Of a stretch of DNA of 64,000 bases, positions 22,401 through 32,215 are shown piece by piece. The notes below the pieces were generated by a model that worked only from the letters and a program-made list of their open reading frames with translations, ran no database searches and was not told the DNA's origin. Each line of letters opens with the position of its first letter. Position 1 is the stretch's first letter. The stretch is from Macrotis lagotis (taxonomy: Eukaryota; Chordata; Mammalia; Peramelemorphia; Peramelidae), in the NCBI RefSeq assembly GCF_037893015.1, contig NC_133658.1, forward strand, positions 284,833,719 through 284,897,718, in the 5' to 3' direction. A program made the position numbers and the translations under genes.

Positions 22401-22454
22401 CATTCAAGATTAACATTTATTAAATTAAATTATAAACAAAAAAAGAAAGTCTCC

Positions 22455-22705
22455 TAATAGTGTATAGATCCTTGGACCTAGAGTCAAGAAAACCTGAGTT
22501 CAAATCCAGTCTCAGCTACTTACCAGCTGTGTGACCCTGCACAAGTCATTTCATAGATATGTGCTTCAGTTTCCTCAACTGTAAAATGGAGATATAATAG
22601 CACCCGTATCTCAGGTTGTTGTGAGAATCAATTGACATAATACTTGTAAAGTGCTTAGAACAGTTCCTAGCACATAGTAGATATATAATAAAGACCAGTT
22701 TTCTA
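22455..22705 (+). mobile_element. Near-full-length MIR-type CORE-SINE
   Basis: All MIR sections in order: GAGTTCAAATCC B box, CCAGCTGTGTGACCCTGCAC core, CTTCAGTTTCCTCAACTGTA, CAGGTTGTTGTGAGAATCAA, GTAAAGTGCTTAGAACAGTT, and CCTAGCACATAGTAGATA. Confidence 0.85.
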
Positions 22706-22764
22706 CTTTTTTTCAATCTCTATCATTTTTTGTTGCTTTGAGAGCTATATAATTTCTTCATTTC

Positions 22765-22970
22765 AGAAGCAGCATGGTATGATGGAAAGGACACAAGGTA
22801 TAGAGTCAGAGGATTAAAAAATCAAAATTTTTCTGGGAAGACTGTTTTATCTCTCTGGGTCTCCATTTCCACATCTACAAAATAAAAGGGTTGCACTTGA
22901 TGATCATCAAGATCCCTTCCAGTTTCAACATATATACATGTTTATGAACCTAATGAGTCTGTGAGTCTAA
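22765..22970 (+). mobile_element. MIR-related SINE
   Basis: GCATGGTATGATGGAAAGGA...CTCTCTGGGTCTCCATTTCC...AAGATCCCTTCCAGTTTCAA. Confidence 0.6.
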
Positions 22971-23179
22971 TAACAACACTGATCTTTTCATTGAAAGATG
23001 ATGGCCCTGATCCACAATTAGTTGAATGCAAATTCAGTGGTTCTCAATTACTCTGCTTCCTTTATACTTTCTTGCTCAGTTCCTCTTTACCACCAATATC
23101 ATATACTAACAAAACCTCTGGCTGAGATTCTAGGTATGGGTTATGATCATGATATAGGTCAAAAGCAACAAACTCCTTC

Positions 23180-24010
23180 AGGGATCAAACTCATTCTCTA
23201 TACCTCATTAGAGTTAACCAGCCACCAGATTAGAAATATCTGGCAAATTCATCAATAGAGAAGTGGTCAAAGAATATAAACCATTCCTCAAACTATTAAT
23301 AACCATAAGAACCAAACTCTAGATAACTAATAATAATAATAAGAGAAATGCAGATCAAAGCAACTCTGAAGTTTTATTTAATACCTAACAAATTGTCAAA
23401 GATGATAAAAGACAAGAAAAGTCAAAATTGGAAGCATTGTAGTAGAATAGTAATTCTAACACATTGTTGGTGAAACTGAGTATTAATAAAACCAGTCTGG
23501 AAAGCAATTTGAAATTATGGAAATGAACAAACTAAAATACCATTTGACCTAGTCCTCGAGATTCCACTGCTGGTCATTATCTTAGGGAGGACACTGACTC
23601 CAAAGAAAGGCTTAATATGCACCATAATATTTATAACAGCACCTTTTGTGGTAGCAAAAATTAGAAACAAAGGAAATACTCAATTGCAGAATGGCTCAAT
23701 AAATTGTGGTGAGTAAATATAATTGAATATTATTGCACTATGTAAGAAATATCAGTACAATTAAATGATAGATACAAAGAAGAGCTGAAAGACTTACATG
23801 AATTGATGCAAAGTGAAGTAAATCAGAACTGGGAAAATAACATATATAATGCTAAAACAAGACAAAGGGGAAGAACAACCACCATAGAGCAAAAAAAAAA
23901 CTGAAACTGAATATTGTGAAATTTTAGCAAATAGACTTTACCTCAAGGAAAAACTATGAGAAGATACCTTCCTCTTCTCCTTTGAAGTGGCTGGAGTCCA
24001 TGAATGTGGA
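23180..24010 (+). mobile_element. L1 3' end fragment
   Basis: Landmarks in order: AGAAATGCAGATCAAAGCAA, CACATTGTTGGTGAAACTGA, CCAGTCTGGAAAGCAATTTG, ATTTATAACAGCACCTTTTG, TTGCAGAATGGCTCAATAAA and TACATGAATTGATGCAAAGT. These are the region shared by mammalian L1 3' ends. Upstream limit uncertain (could begin at about 22,990). Confidence 0.8.
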
Positions 24011-24084
24011 ACATTATACCTAGCATCAGATTGATTTATACTGAGTTTTTCCCCCTCTCTTTTTTCCCTTTTAAAATGGAGGTG

Positions 24085-24235
24085 GCAAGGATATATGGAT
24101 ATAAATGGATATAGCACTGGCCTTGAAGTCAGGAGGACTTCAAATTCAACCTCAGACACGTAATAACTACCTAGTTGTATGACCTTGGGCAAGTCACTTA
24201 ACCCCATTGCTTTGCAAAAAGGAAAAAAAGAGAAA
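24085..24235 (+). mobile_element. CORE-SINE, A type (diverged head)
   Basis: GATATAGCACTGGCCTTGAA...CCTAGTTGTATGACCTTGGG...CACTTAACCCCATTGCTTTG + A-rich tail. Confidence 0.8.
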
Positions 24236-24549
24236 TGCTTTATTTAGAATAGATCTGGGAGGGACATTTGAAAGGGATTACAGGACATAGGTGGGAATAT
24301 AAACAATGTCTAAAATGAAAAATATCAATTAAAATGTATCATGAAACACTGGTCCATTCATATCCTGAGCAGCTAGAAGCATATCAGAACACCCTTCTCA
24401 CACATCCTGAGTAACTCATTTCAGAATCTAGTCTAAAAGAGCAACATCCTTACTACCCAAGCATAGCAAGAAATTAATCATATTTTCTTAGCATTGTGGT
24501 CAGACTTCCAGACAGCTCTCCCCTGAGGATCCAAGAGAAAGCATCTTTA
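24236..24549. other. Unique sequence
   Basis: No recognisable gene or repeat. Confidence 0.4.
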
Positions 24550-24770
24550 GACAAAAGTAGAGTAGAATAGGGGAAAGAACATTGAACTTGGAGGCAAAGA
24601 ATCTGTATTTGCATTCCAGATCTCCCCACTACCTTAAATGAGTCATTTCACTCCCTCTGGAATGTAGTTTCCTCATCTATATACTATATCCTCTATCCAT
24701 CCAATTCTAGGGAGTTTGAAGAGAGTATTCCTTCCAGTTTTATTTATTATGAATCCAAGGAAGATTTGTG
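24550..24770 (+). mobile_element. MIR-related SINE
   Basis: GAAAGAACATTGAACTTGGA...GTTTCCTCATCTATATACTA...TTCCTTCCAGTTTTATTTAT. Confidence 0.55.
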
Positions 24771-25009
24771 CTAGATCCAAGTAAACCATTCTGGGAATAT
24801 CACTAAACCCTAAAACAGACTTAAAGATAGTCTAGATAGCCCAACTCTCACTTGAATTGGTAGGGAGTACCCCAGAAGACAGTTGACTTTATTTCCTTTT
24901 GAATTTTTAGGGGTAACCCGAAAGATGAGACTGGATTGGAGATGGAGGTGATTCTAGCAGTTCACAAACCCCCAACAATGTACTTCCCATTAATTACCAA
25001 CCAACCATA
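24771..25009. other. Unique sequence downstream of the putative minus-strand gene end
   Basis: On the minus strand this begins with GT-rich GGTTGGTTGGTAATTAATGG and TTGTTGGGGGTTTGTGAAC, the type of downstream element that accompanies a poly(A) site. No repeat recognised. Confidence 0.4.
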
Positions 25010-25029
25010 TATAATTAGCTTTAGAAAGC

Positions 25030-25039
25030 TTTATTTATT
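25030..25039 (-). promoter_or_regulatory. Overlapping AATAAA polyadenylation signals
   Basis: Minus strand reads AATAAATAAAG, two overlapping canonical hexamers, with GT/T-rich sequence at about 24960-25005 downstream. Cleavage would fall near 25010-25020. Confidence 0.4.
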
Positions 25040-25221
25040 GATATGGTATAGTAAATACATTTAGTATAAATATATCTCCCAAAAATCTGTGATATATACT
25101 CTTCTACAAATATATTCAGAGTCTTGGGTAAAATAGTCTCAAACTTAAAAAATTCTTGTAACAAAAGGAATAATTCATAATTTCTCTTAGATGAGAGTCC
25201 TTTTCTCCCTTCCTGGAGTCT

Positions 25222-25451
25222 TCATGAATTTCTTCTCATATGTGTATAACTGATGGAGGTCTTAGTAGCAAACTGGAAGAAGTGACACTCTCTCAAGATG
25301 CTTTTTTCTCCAGTCTTGTTTGCCTCCTGGTTAAACACATTGTTTGCTGATGGTCTAGGCACTGACATGGTCGATGGGGATGGGGGAAAAGGAGGACTGA
25401 GGAGAATTACAACAAAGGGAGGTGGTGGTGGGGTTACTTTGCTGCCCTCTA
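25222..25451 (-). CDS. Possible C-terminal coding segment of an unidentified protein (partial)
   Basis: If the acceptor at 25452-25453 is used, the exon begins with the last two bases of a codon and reads EGSKVTPPPPPFVVILLSPP, a proline-rich part, then FPPSPSTMSVPRPSANNVFN, then QEANKTGEKSILRECHFFQF and ATKTSISYTHMRRNS before TGA. An internal Met lies about 48 codons from the end. I do not recognise the protein. The segment has one Cys, one NxT glycosylation-type motif (NKT) and a basic C-terminal tail. About 76 sense codons without a stop would happen by chance in a few percent of frames, so openness alone is weak evidence. The combination with splice and polyadenylation signals is what makes it worth listing. 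Confidence 0.25.
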
Positions 25452-25489
25452 CTTAAAAGAACAGAGGTTTAGTACCTCACAGTGCTCCC

Positions 25490-25660
25490 AAACCTTAACT
25501 GCTTTCTTGCTTGAATCCTTCACTGATATACTTAAGTTTATTCTTTCAACCAGTCCCAATATATTTCACAATCTGATTTCATCCTATAACCCAGATCATG
25601 CCATTCTTCACACCTAGTTCATACCTTGGTTTCTTCATTTTTCTATAACTCAACCAAGGG
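25490..25660 (+). mobile_element. L2-like fragment
   Basis: CCCAATATATTTCACAATCT, GATTTCATCCTATAACCCAG and CATGCCATTCTTCACACC have the pyrimidine-rich L2 3' pattern. Diverged. Confidence 0.4.
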
Positions 25661-25799
25661 ACATTCTCTCTTGATAAAGGTGCCAGGGGAATTTGTTGAT
25701 CTCATTATTTGGGGTTATAGGTTTAGCACACTGCTTTTACACCAAGCAAATTGGGGTGGGGAGTGGGTAATCAGAAAATCTACTCAGAAATGTTTAATA

Positions 25800-25985
25800 A
25801 TTCTGTATAACCTAGTGAGTCCATGGATAGAGTGCATAGCTTGCAGTCAGGAAGACCCAAGTTCCAATCCAGCCTCAAATAACTACCAATTGTGTGATCC
25901 TGGACAAGTCATTTAAATTATAGCATTCTATCAAATGAGATAATATTTATAAAGGCTTAACATGGTTCCTGGCCCATAAGGAGCA
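25800..25985 (+). mobile_element. MIR-type SINE
   Basis: TAGAGTGCATAGCTTGCAGT, AATTGTGTGATCCTGGACAA, ATGAGATAATATTTATAAAG and GGTTCCTGGCCCATAAGGAG in MIR order. Confidence 0.65.
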
Positions 25986-26159
25986 CTTATTTCTTTCTAT
26001 TCTTTCTCCCTTCTATCCACTGAGCTGTCTTAGTATGTCTAGGATGACATTAGCACAACTGGATATTGGGAGAGAGGCTACAGAAACCTTTTTTTTCCTA
26101 CTGGAAAGAATCATTCATTTAAATACTTGGTTATTTAGCTGAAAAGAAGACAAAACATA

Positions 26160-26320
26160 AATTCACAATTGGGACTGAATGCTGGTTCTGCTATTTACTT
26201 CTTGTGTAACCTTGGACACATCACTAGACTATCTCTGGGTCTCAGATTCCTCATTTGTAAAATGAAAGAACAGGACTCAGTGATTTCTAAGATCTCATCC
26301 AGGTCTGAATCTGTGAGCCC
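26160..26320 (+). mobile_element. MIR-type SINE fragment
   Basis: TTGTGTAACCTTGGACACAT, CTGGGTCTCAGATTCCTCAT and TTGTAAAATGAAAGAACAGG. Confidence 0.65.
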
Positions 26321-26814
26321 AAGGATCTTCTAGTTTCTCTCCCTCCCATCCTAACTCCCCAAATTGCTTAACATAAAAAAAAAAGAATCCTTTGGATTAA
26401 AGTCGTACATATTTGCCATCTTGTGGTAAAAGTGATCAACTGCAGGGTGATTTCTTTTTTTTCCTAGGTTGGTGGCAAATTTGCTTTGAATTTACGAGCC
26501 CATCTCCAAATCTAGGAGTAGAACAGATTTTTCAGCTTTTAAGGAGATAAAACAGAAAGAGGAAAAATGTATGATGCAATAGAACAAGCCCTAGCAATTT
26601 CATTTCAGAAATATCACTGCCACTTGAGAGAGTAAATACTTTCAGGACAAGGTCTTTCTTTATATATAGTTGTCTTTATATTCCCAGTGCTTCACCAGTT
26701 TTGAATCATAAATGTAACAATGGGATCTGTAAATTCGTTAGTATGGGAGTTCTTTTGTGAGTCAGCTCCCTCTGCTAATGCAAGTTAGCATTTTCTCCAC
26801 AACTTATAGACTGG
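26321..26814. other. Unique sequence with weak CTCF-like motif
   Basis: GCCATCTTGTGGTA near 26410-26425 agrees with 12 of 14 positions of the CTCF core on the minus strand. No gene or repeat otherwise. Confidence 0.4.
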
Positions 26815-26985
26815 AGAAATTTCCAGGAAAGCTGATTACTGGTCTGAGGTCATACAGTTATTATGTGTCAGAAACTCTTAAATCAGGTCTTCCTAACTTC
26901 AAGGTTATCTTTCTCCACTACACACCATGCTAGCAAATAGTAGGTACATTATAAATGTTTATTTATTTATTGGTCCCTCTTCTCC
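26815..26985 (-). mobile_element. MIR-type SINE fragment
   Basis: CTGATTACTGGTCTGAGGTC...TCAGGTCTTCCTAACTTCAA, reverse orientation, followed by a short L2-like TAGGTACATTATAAATGTTT. Confidence 0.5.
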
Positions 26986-27084
26986 TGTTGCAATAGTAAA
27001 GATAAGGAGATCATTATTAGAGTTTATGCTGGAGGTGGGAGCAATAGAAAGTCTGCTAATAGTCTCTCTAAGATACTTCTCAAG

Positions 27085-27545
27085 GAATTCTTGAATGCTC
27101 TTTTGTATAAATCTAGTTATGTCCCTCCTCTGCTCAAAAATCTCCAGTGACTCTCTATTGCCTAGTGTTTAAATTCAAACTCTTTTTTCTGCCTGCTTAG
27201 GCTGGTGCTGCCTTACCTTGCCATCCTTATCTTATATAGCTGTCCTTCATACATCCTACCTTTCACCTAAATTGTGCCATTCCCCTCAATCCCTTATTTT
27301 TCCCAGATTCCCAAAATTTGCTCCATATTCTTACATCCTTATGGCCTTTACTCATACTATTCTCTAGGTCTGTCCTCTTTCCCTGTTTTTACCAGTTAAA
27401 TACTATGCTCTTAAAAAAACCCATGCTCTTAAAGTTCACACAAATGTCACTTTTTTTTAAGAAGCCTTCTCTCTGCTTCCAGTGTTTCCCATGGACCCTG
27501 ATGTGGCAGGTTTTTTGCACATCTCTTATACTCTTAGATATTATT
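27085..27545 (+). mobile_element. L2 LINE 3' portion
   Basis: TATGTCCCTCCTCTGCTCAA, ATCTCCAGTGACTCTCTATT, TTTACTCATACTATTCTCTA and AAGAAGCCTTCTCTCTGCTT follow L2. The 114-codon frame at 27318-27662 is decayed L2. Confidence 0.75.
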
Positions 27546-27610
27546 GCACCTTTGTGGGTTGTTTTTTGCTGTTGTTGTTTGGGGGGGGTTGGGGGGTTTT
27601 TTGTTGGAAG
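27546..27610. repeat. G/T-rich run
   Basis: TTGGGGGGGGTTGGGGGGTT contains two long G runs; low complexity. Confidence 0.7.
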
Positions 27611-27970
27611 GAACCAAATCTGTGGGAAAATCCCCATAATTTATAATCTGAGAGAGTTCTAAAGTACTAATTGAGATGCTCCAGGTCATACATCCAAATA
27701 CATGTCAAAGGTGGAACTTGATTCCAGATCTTCATAATTCCAAGCATCCCTCCCCCCCCCCCAACACACATCTCATCACATCACATCTCAGTCTCTTGTA
27801 TATAACTGTCTTGGGTTACTGACCTCTTGTGTACTAAATCCTGTGGCAGCTACTATGAATAAGGTAAGAAAAAAGAAACTTCTGTTCTCAAGAAGCGTGT
27901 AAGCTAACCAGGGAGATAAATGCATGAAACCATTAGAGAATAGTTCTATGCCAAATAATATACTACAAAC
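27611..27970. repeat. Minus MIR scrap followed by family D fragment
   Basis: 27665-27760 looks like a reverse MIR piece (CAGGTCATACATCCAAATAC...TTGATTCCAGATCTTCATAA) with a C10 run. 27830-27935 reads CTGTTCTCAAGAAGCGTGTA then AGCTAACCAGGGAGATAAAT, as in family D. Confidence 0.4.
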
Positions 27971-28128
27971 TTGGAAAGTAATGGATGGCATTTACTTTTC
28001 TTTTTTCTTCTCAGAATGATGCCAATGGAAAAAGAAAGATTCTGTTATAGGTTAGAAAAGAGGGGGAGAGGCCATCCAAACACACCTGGAGGATGGGAGG
28101 TTTGCAGAAATGCTGTAATGAGGAGGGA

Positions 28129-28172
28129 GATGATGATAGTAATGATGATGATGTTGATGATGATGATGATGA
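28129..28172. repeat. (GAT)n microsatellite at a SINE tail
   Basis: Imperfect GAT triplets directly at the 3' end of the minus-strand RTE-tailed SINE. The family tail itself ends in (CAT)n, so the microsatellite probably grew from the SINE tail. Confidence 0.8.
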
Positions 28173-28194
28173 CAGTTGTTCTTTCTTCTCAAAT

Positions 28195-28400
28195 AAGACC
28201 ATGACATCAAAGAGATGATGCAACAACATAAAAGTAAATTGGATTTGAGTGAGGAGCTGCGCAAAGTCACCAGTTTCACTGTCTCTGGAGTCATTTGGGT
28301 CCAATGCATCAGGACTACTGGAGATGGCCCTGGATCAGAAGTAATCAGGGTTAAATGACCTGCCCAAGGTCACACAGCTAGTAAGTGTCAAGTGTCTGAA
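28195..28400 (-). mobile_element. CORE-SINE with RTE-like tail (truncated)
   Basis: Plus-strand reading ACATCAAAGAGATGATGCAA...GTCACCAGTTTCACTGTCTC...AGGTCACACAGCTAGTAAGT is the complement of the tail and core of the 1942/20400/48316 family. The tRNA-like head is missing. Confidence 0.7.
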
Positions 28401-28788
28401 ATTACAAAAGCAAAGGGTATGAACTTTTTTTCTCTAAACCCTGAATGAAATAAGAGTCATTGTCTTCTGGCATGGAATCTGTGGCCCAGAAAAATAGGCT
28501 AGCACTTGGACAAAATGCATTAACTATTTCAGGATCATGAGCACCAGGGGATTGGCATTTAAGGATGACCACTGAAGTATGGAGTAAATTCCTGGACAAA
28601 TGTTCATTCCAAGTATATTCTCTCTGGTATCCTCACTTAGCTATTTCCTTTGACTTGTGCCAGAGATTATACTTCTTGGTCTTATCATGGACCTGACCCC
28701 AGGGAATTTGCCTGGGACATTGAGATCTTAGTGTCCTGATGTGGGTCACTGGAATTTACTGCTGGGGTCTAAAATAGGAGAAAAACTT
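28401..28788. other. Unique sequence
   Basis: No recognisable gene or repeat. Confidence 0.4.
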
Positions 28789-28789
28789 A

Positions 28790-29470
28790 GTCACTGCCAT
28801 ACCAGCCATTTTGGAAAGCAATCTAAAATTTAAAAAGTGACTAAAATATCCATATTCCTGTGACCCAAGCTTCCACTACTAGACATATATTTCAAGGAGG
28901 TTTATAATAAAAAGGAAGACCCCATATGGGAAAAAATATTTATACTAGTATTTTTCAGGGGGGGGGGTTGCAAGGCAAATGGGGTTAAGTGGCTTGCCCA
29001 AGGCCACACAGGTAATTATTAAGTGTCTGAGACCAGATTTGAACTCAGGTACTCCTGACTCCAGGGCCAGTGCTTTATCCACTGCATCACCTAGCCACTC
29101 CTTATAGTAGTATTTTTAATAATAGCAAAGAGCTGAGAACAAGTGATTACCTAGTGATTGCAGATGTGTTGAATGTAATGGAAGATTACTGTTTTGTAAG
29201 AAATGATAAATATAAATATAGAGTCATGGAATACTTGCATTAACTGATGCAGAGTGAAGTAAGCTGAGCCAAGAGAATGGCAGACAATGATTACAACGAT
29301 GAAAATTTTAAAAATTTTAACTATAAAATATATATAACTATAAAACTACAAAACTACAAAACTATAAAAATAAAACTATAAAACAAAACAAAAAGAATAT
29401 TGCAAAATTACAAATAAGTTTGGTCCCAAAGAAGAGATATGAGAAGACAACTCTCCTTCTTTTGCAAAGG
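28790..29470 (+). mobile_element. L1 3' end fragment interrupted by a SINE
   Basis: CCAGCCATTTTGGAAAGCAA, CAAGCTTCCACTACTAGACA and AAAATATTTATACTAGTATT before the SINE; TATTTTTAATAATAGCAAAG and ATTAACTGATGCAGAGTGAA after it. These are L1 3' landmarks. Confidence 0.8.
28956..29103 (-). mobile_element. Marsupial CORE-SINE, A type, in L1
   Basis: Complement of the A-type SINE (GTTGCAAGGCAAATGGGGTT...GCATCACCTAGCCACTCC). Target duplication TAGTATTTTT at 28946-28955 and 29108-29117, extendable to 14 bp with one mismatch. Splits the L1 fragment exactly. Confidence 0.9.
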
Positions 29471-29474
29471 TAGA

Positions 29475-29711
29475 AAATCATGTCAAATGAATAAGCATTT
29501 ATTGAATATCTGCTATTTACCTGACATTATTCTAGGTGGTCCAGATATAAAGAAAGGCAAAACAAACAAAAAGTCCTTTCTTTAAAGGAACCCAGTTAAA
29601 GGGAGAAAACAACATGTATATAACTATATTGGAATAGGAACAAAGATAAATGTTACATGGATAGATAGAGATAGATGATAGATAAGATAGATGGACAGAT
29701 AGGTAGATAGG

Positions 29712-29771
<60 letters not shown>

Positions 29772-30060
29772 GATGGATGTATATGCATATGTATATACCA
29801 CATAAATTGAAGCTAATGTGAGAAGGAAAACTAGCATTGAAGGGGGTTGGGGAAAGGCTTTGGACAGAAGATGAGGGACCTTGAAGCCAGGGAAGTTAGG
29901 GTGTGAAGATAAGGGAAAGAGAATTTCAGGCATGGAGGACATCATCTCTACTTTGAGAAGTAGAGAACTGGTTTTGAAGAATATCAGGAAGCTACTGTCA
30001 CTCAATCCAAGAACACATAGCAAGAAAATAGGTAACCACTGTCAGGTCCTCCTGTCAGGT
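29475..30060 (+). repeat. Dispersed repeat, family D copy
   Basis: ATAAGCATTTATTGAATATC, TGACATTATTCTAGGTGGTC, GGCTTTGGACAGAAGATGAG, GAATTTCAGGCATGGAGGAC; interrupted by a GATA tract. Confidence 0.5.
29659..29775. repeat. (GATA)n microsatellite
   Basis: About 25 GATA units with GACA/GGTA variants, inside the family D copy. The long tyrosine/serine/isoleucine-rich minus frame over it is an artefact. Confidence 0.95.
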
Positions 30061-30479
30061 TTTAAAAATCAATCAATTTTATATTTGATCCTAGAGATAA
30101 GAGGGTGTTCTCTGCATGAATATCTCCAATGAAGAAAACATACTTCCCACTAACCTTGTGAATGACACTTTTAGACAGAACTGACTGCTAGGGGGTTTCT
30201 TCAAGGATCAACACTTAACATGCCTCTTTGCATCTATTAACTGTCACTTCCTGATCTAGCTTCTGGAACCATGCAAGACAAGAATAAACCTTTTTTTCAC
30301 ACCAAGAAGTCCTTCAGATCATTGAAGACATCTTTTTGCAAATCAAGTCTTCTCTGATGTCTTTCAACTGATTCATTTTAAGTGTACATCATTTATTTTG
30401 TTTTACTATTGTTTAAAGAGAGATGCATAATAATTTTAAAGTTAGCTTCATGCTTTCAATGAATAAAATATGCAATAAT
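30061..30479. other. Unique AT-rich sequence
   Basis: No recognisable gene or repeat; 30320-30420 has weak L2-like character. Confidence 0.35.
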
Positions 30480-30705
30480 GATAGGTAGCATTTACACAAT
30501 GCTTTAATATTTGCCAAATACTTTACAAATAGGATCTCATTTTATTCTTGAAACAATCCAAAGAAGAAGTGCTTTTATTATTCTCATTTTATAGATGAGG
30601 ATACTCAGGGTCAGCAAGGTAGTAAGTGTCTAGGGCCAGATTTCTACACAGATCTTCTTGACTCCATGTCCAGTCATATAATTTTGTCCATCATGCAACT
30701 TTTGA
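30480..30705 (-). mobile_element. MIR-type SINE, near full length
   Basis: GGTAGCATTTACACAATGCT, TTTACAAATAGGATCTCATT, TTATTCTCATTTTATAGATG and AAGTGTCTAGGGCCAGATTT in reverse MIR order. Confidence 0.7.
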
Positions 30706-30884
30706 TATTGAGGAAAGAAAGGGAAGAAAATCATATTCAAGTAGAGAATAGGAGACTTGTGGCTAGGTAAAAATGCTTGCAGCCTAGTGAGTGACCTACA
30801 AGCTCAATGTGAGTTTATTTTGTGATAAAAAATACTAACTTGCTATAGTAATAATAGCTAATATATAGATATTACATCAGTCAC

Positions 30885-31268
30885 AATCAATAAACATTAT
30901 TAAGCATTTATCATGCGTTAGACAGTGTGCTAAGTTCTGAGAATGAAAATAAGAAAGATAGTCCTTGCTCTCAAGGAGCTTGCAATCTAATGAAGGAAGA
31001 TAATTGACAAAAAGAAGCTAAAAAGAGCCAGGAGGCTTCCCCATTATCCAGAGGGGGGCATGATGTACCTGGATTCAAAACTAGATGGGAAGTAGGTGGA
31101 AAATGAAGAGTTTAGCTGGAAAGGTCTGAGTCCTCTAGAATGGTGGATCAGGGAAAAGATTATTGTCTCTGTCCTCCAATCCCCCAATAGAGAGGAGAAG
31201 GATCAGAGGATGCCAAGAAGGTGCTGAGTTGGTTGGCATGGTGATAAGATTTCAGGTGATCAACTCAT
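30885..31268 (+). repeat. Dispersed repeat, family D copy
   Basis: CAATCAATAAACATTATTAA, GACAGTGTGCTAAGTTCTGA, CTTGCTCTCAAGGAGCTTGC and AATCTAATGAAGGAAGATAA, the clearest copy of the 5' motif. Confidence 0.6.
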
Positions 31269-31269
31269 C

Positions 31270-31530
31270 CTAAGAAAGATATAAAGTAGATATCTGAAAT
31301 TTATAGATCACCTTAAGGTTAGAAGAGCACTTTTCATATCTTATTTCCTTTAATTCTTACAATAGTCCTGGAGGGGAGCTTTTATTATTAAACCCATTTT
31401 GCAGATGAAAAAAAGTGAGGTTAAGAAAGGTTGCTCATGGGCCTCATAGCTATTAATTGTCTGAGCCAGGATTTGAATGCTTTGAGTCCAGTGCTTTTGC
31501 CAACAGGCCCAGATCTTAGTAGAAGAGGTT
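31270..31530 (-). mobile_element. MIR-type SINE
   Basis: TTATAGATCACCTTAAGGTT, AGCACTTTTCATATCTTATT, CCATTTTGCAGATGAAAAAA and AGCCAGGATTTGAATGCTTT. Confidence 0.65.
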
Positions 31531-31539
31531 GGCAAAACT

Positions 31540-31632
31540 GTGACAGCTAATATCTGAGGTAAGATTTGAACTCAGGTCTTCCTGACTCCAAGGTGTAGCA
31601 CTCTATCTATTGAGTCACCTAGCTTCCAATCT
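31540..31632 (-). mobile_element. CORE-SINE head fragment
   Basis: TTTGAACTCAGGTCTTCCTG then GCACTCTATCTATTGAGTCA and CCTAGCTTCC, the reversed tRNA-like head. Confidence 0.75.
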
Positions 31633-31639
31633 AGTGAGG

Positions 31640-31830
31640 TTTTGCTGTTGTTCAATCATTGGTTGTGTCTAATTCTCCATGACCCTGTAGGGAGTTTTTG
31701 TGACAAAAAAATCTAGAGTGGTTTGCCATTTCCTACTCTAGCCTATTTTACAGTTAAGAAAACTGAGGCAAGAGGGTTAACTTACACAGAGTAACACATC
31801 TAGTGAATATCTGAGGGTTTTTGGAGAGGA
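31640..31830 (-). mobile_element. CORE-SINE, long-tail type
   Basis: GTTGTTCAATCATTGGTTGT...AGTGGTTTGCCATTTCCTAC...AGAAAACTGAGGCAAGAGGG; the head end is lost. Confidence 0.75.
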
Positions 31831-31854
31831 AAAAAAATAACTAGCATCTAAATT

Positions 31855-32045
31855 TCCTATGTTGTTGGAATTTTCTTGGCAAAGATACTGGAGTTGTTTG
31901 CCATTTGATTCATCCAGCTCATTTTATAGAGGAGGGAACTGAAACAAGTAGAGCTAAGTGACTCTCCCAGGGTTACAAACCTAATAAATGACTGAGGCCA
32001 GATTTGAGTCTTCCTGACTCTGGGTTACATCCTGGAGTATCCCCT
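31855..32045 (-). mobile_element. CORE-SINE, long-tail type (5' and tail truncated)
   Basis: TTTTCTTGGCAAAGATACTG, TTGTTTGCCATTTGATTCAT, GAGGGAACTGAAACAAGTAG and CCAGATTTGAGTCTTCCTGA. Three related SINEs in one orientation lie within 500 bp. Confidence 0.75.
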
Positions 32046-32084
32046 ACCTAAGGAACTATTCACAGGTTTGATGAATGGCAGTTT

Positions 32085-32215
32085 AGTCCAATTCCTTCAT
32101 TTTACAAATGAAGAAACTGAGTCCCAAGGAAAGTGGCTTTTTCAGAGTCTCACATAAGTGGTATAGCAAGGATTCTCCTTGCTACCAGTCTAATAATCTT
32201 TATCTGATATAATCA
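32085..32215 (-). mobile_element. MIR-related fragment
   Basis: CAATTCCTTCATTTTACAAA, GAAGAAACTGAGTCCCAAGG and GAGTCTCACATAAGTGGTAT. Confidence 0.5.

Larger units (their letters stand above)
25010..25451 (-). other. Candidate terminal exon (last coding segment, 3' UTR and poly(A) site)
   Basis: Several independent signals line up on the minus strand. Branch-point-like TACTAAAC lies about 18 nt upstream of CTCTGTTCTTTTAAG, which ends in an acceptor AG (plus-strand CT at 25452-25453). An open frame of about 76 codons follows to TGA at 25222-25224. A roughly 180-nt 3' UTR then ends at overlapping AATAAA hexamers (25030-25035 and 25034-25039), with GT-rich sequence beyond. The exon is not covered by any repeat I recognise. 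The upstream exons would lie at coordinates above 25.45 kb and I have not identified them. It could also be the last exon of a long non-coding RNA, or coincidence. Confidence 0.35.

Noticed and set aside
26455..26540. Splice acceptor and exon after TTTTTTTTCCTAG on the plus strand
   Set aside because: The following sequence has no sustained open frame with a donor site. A lone pyrimidine tract plus AG is common by chance.
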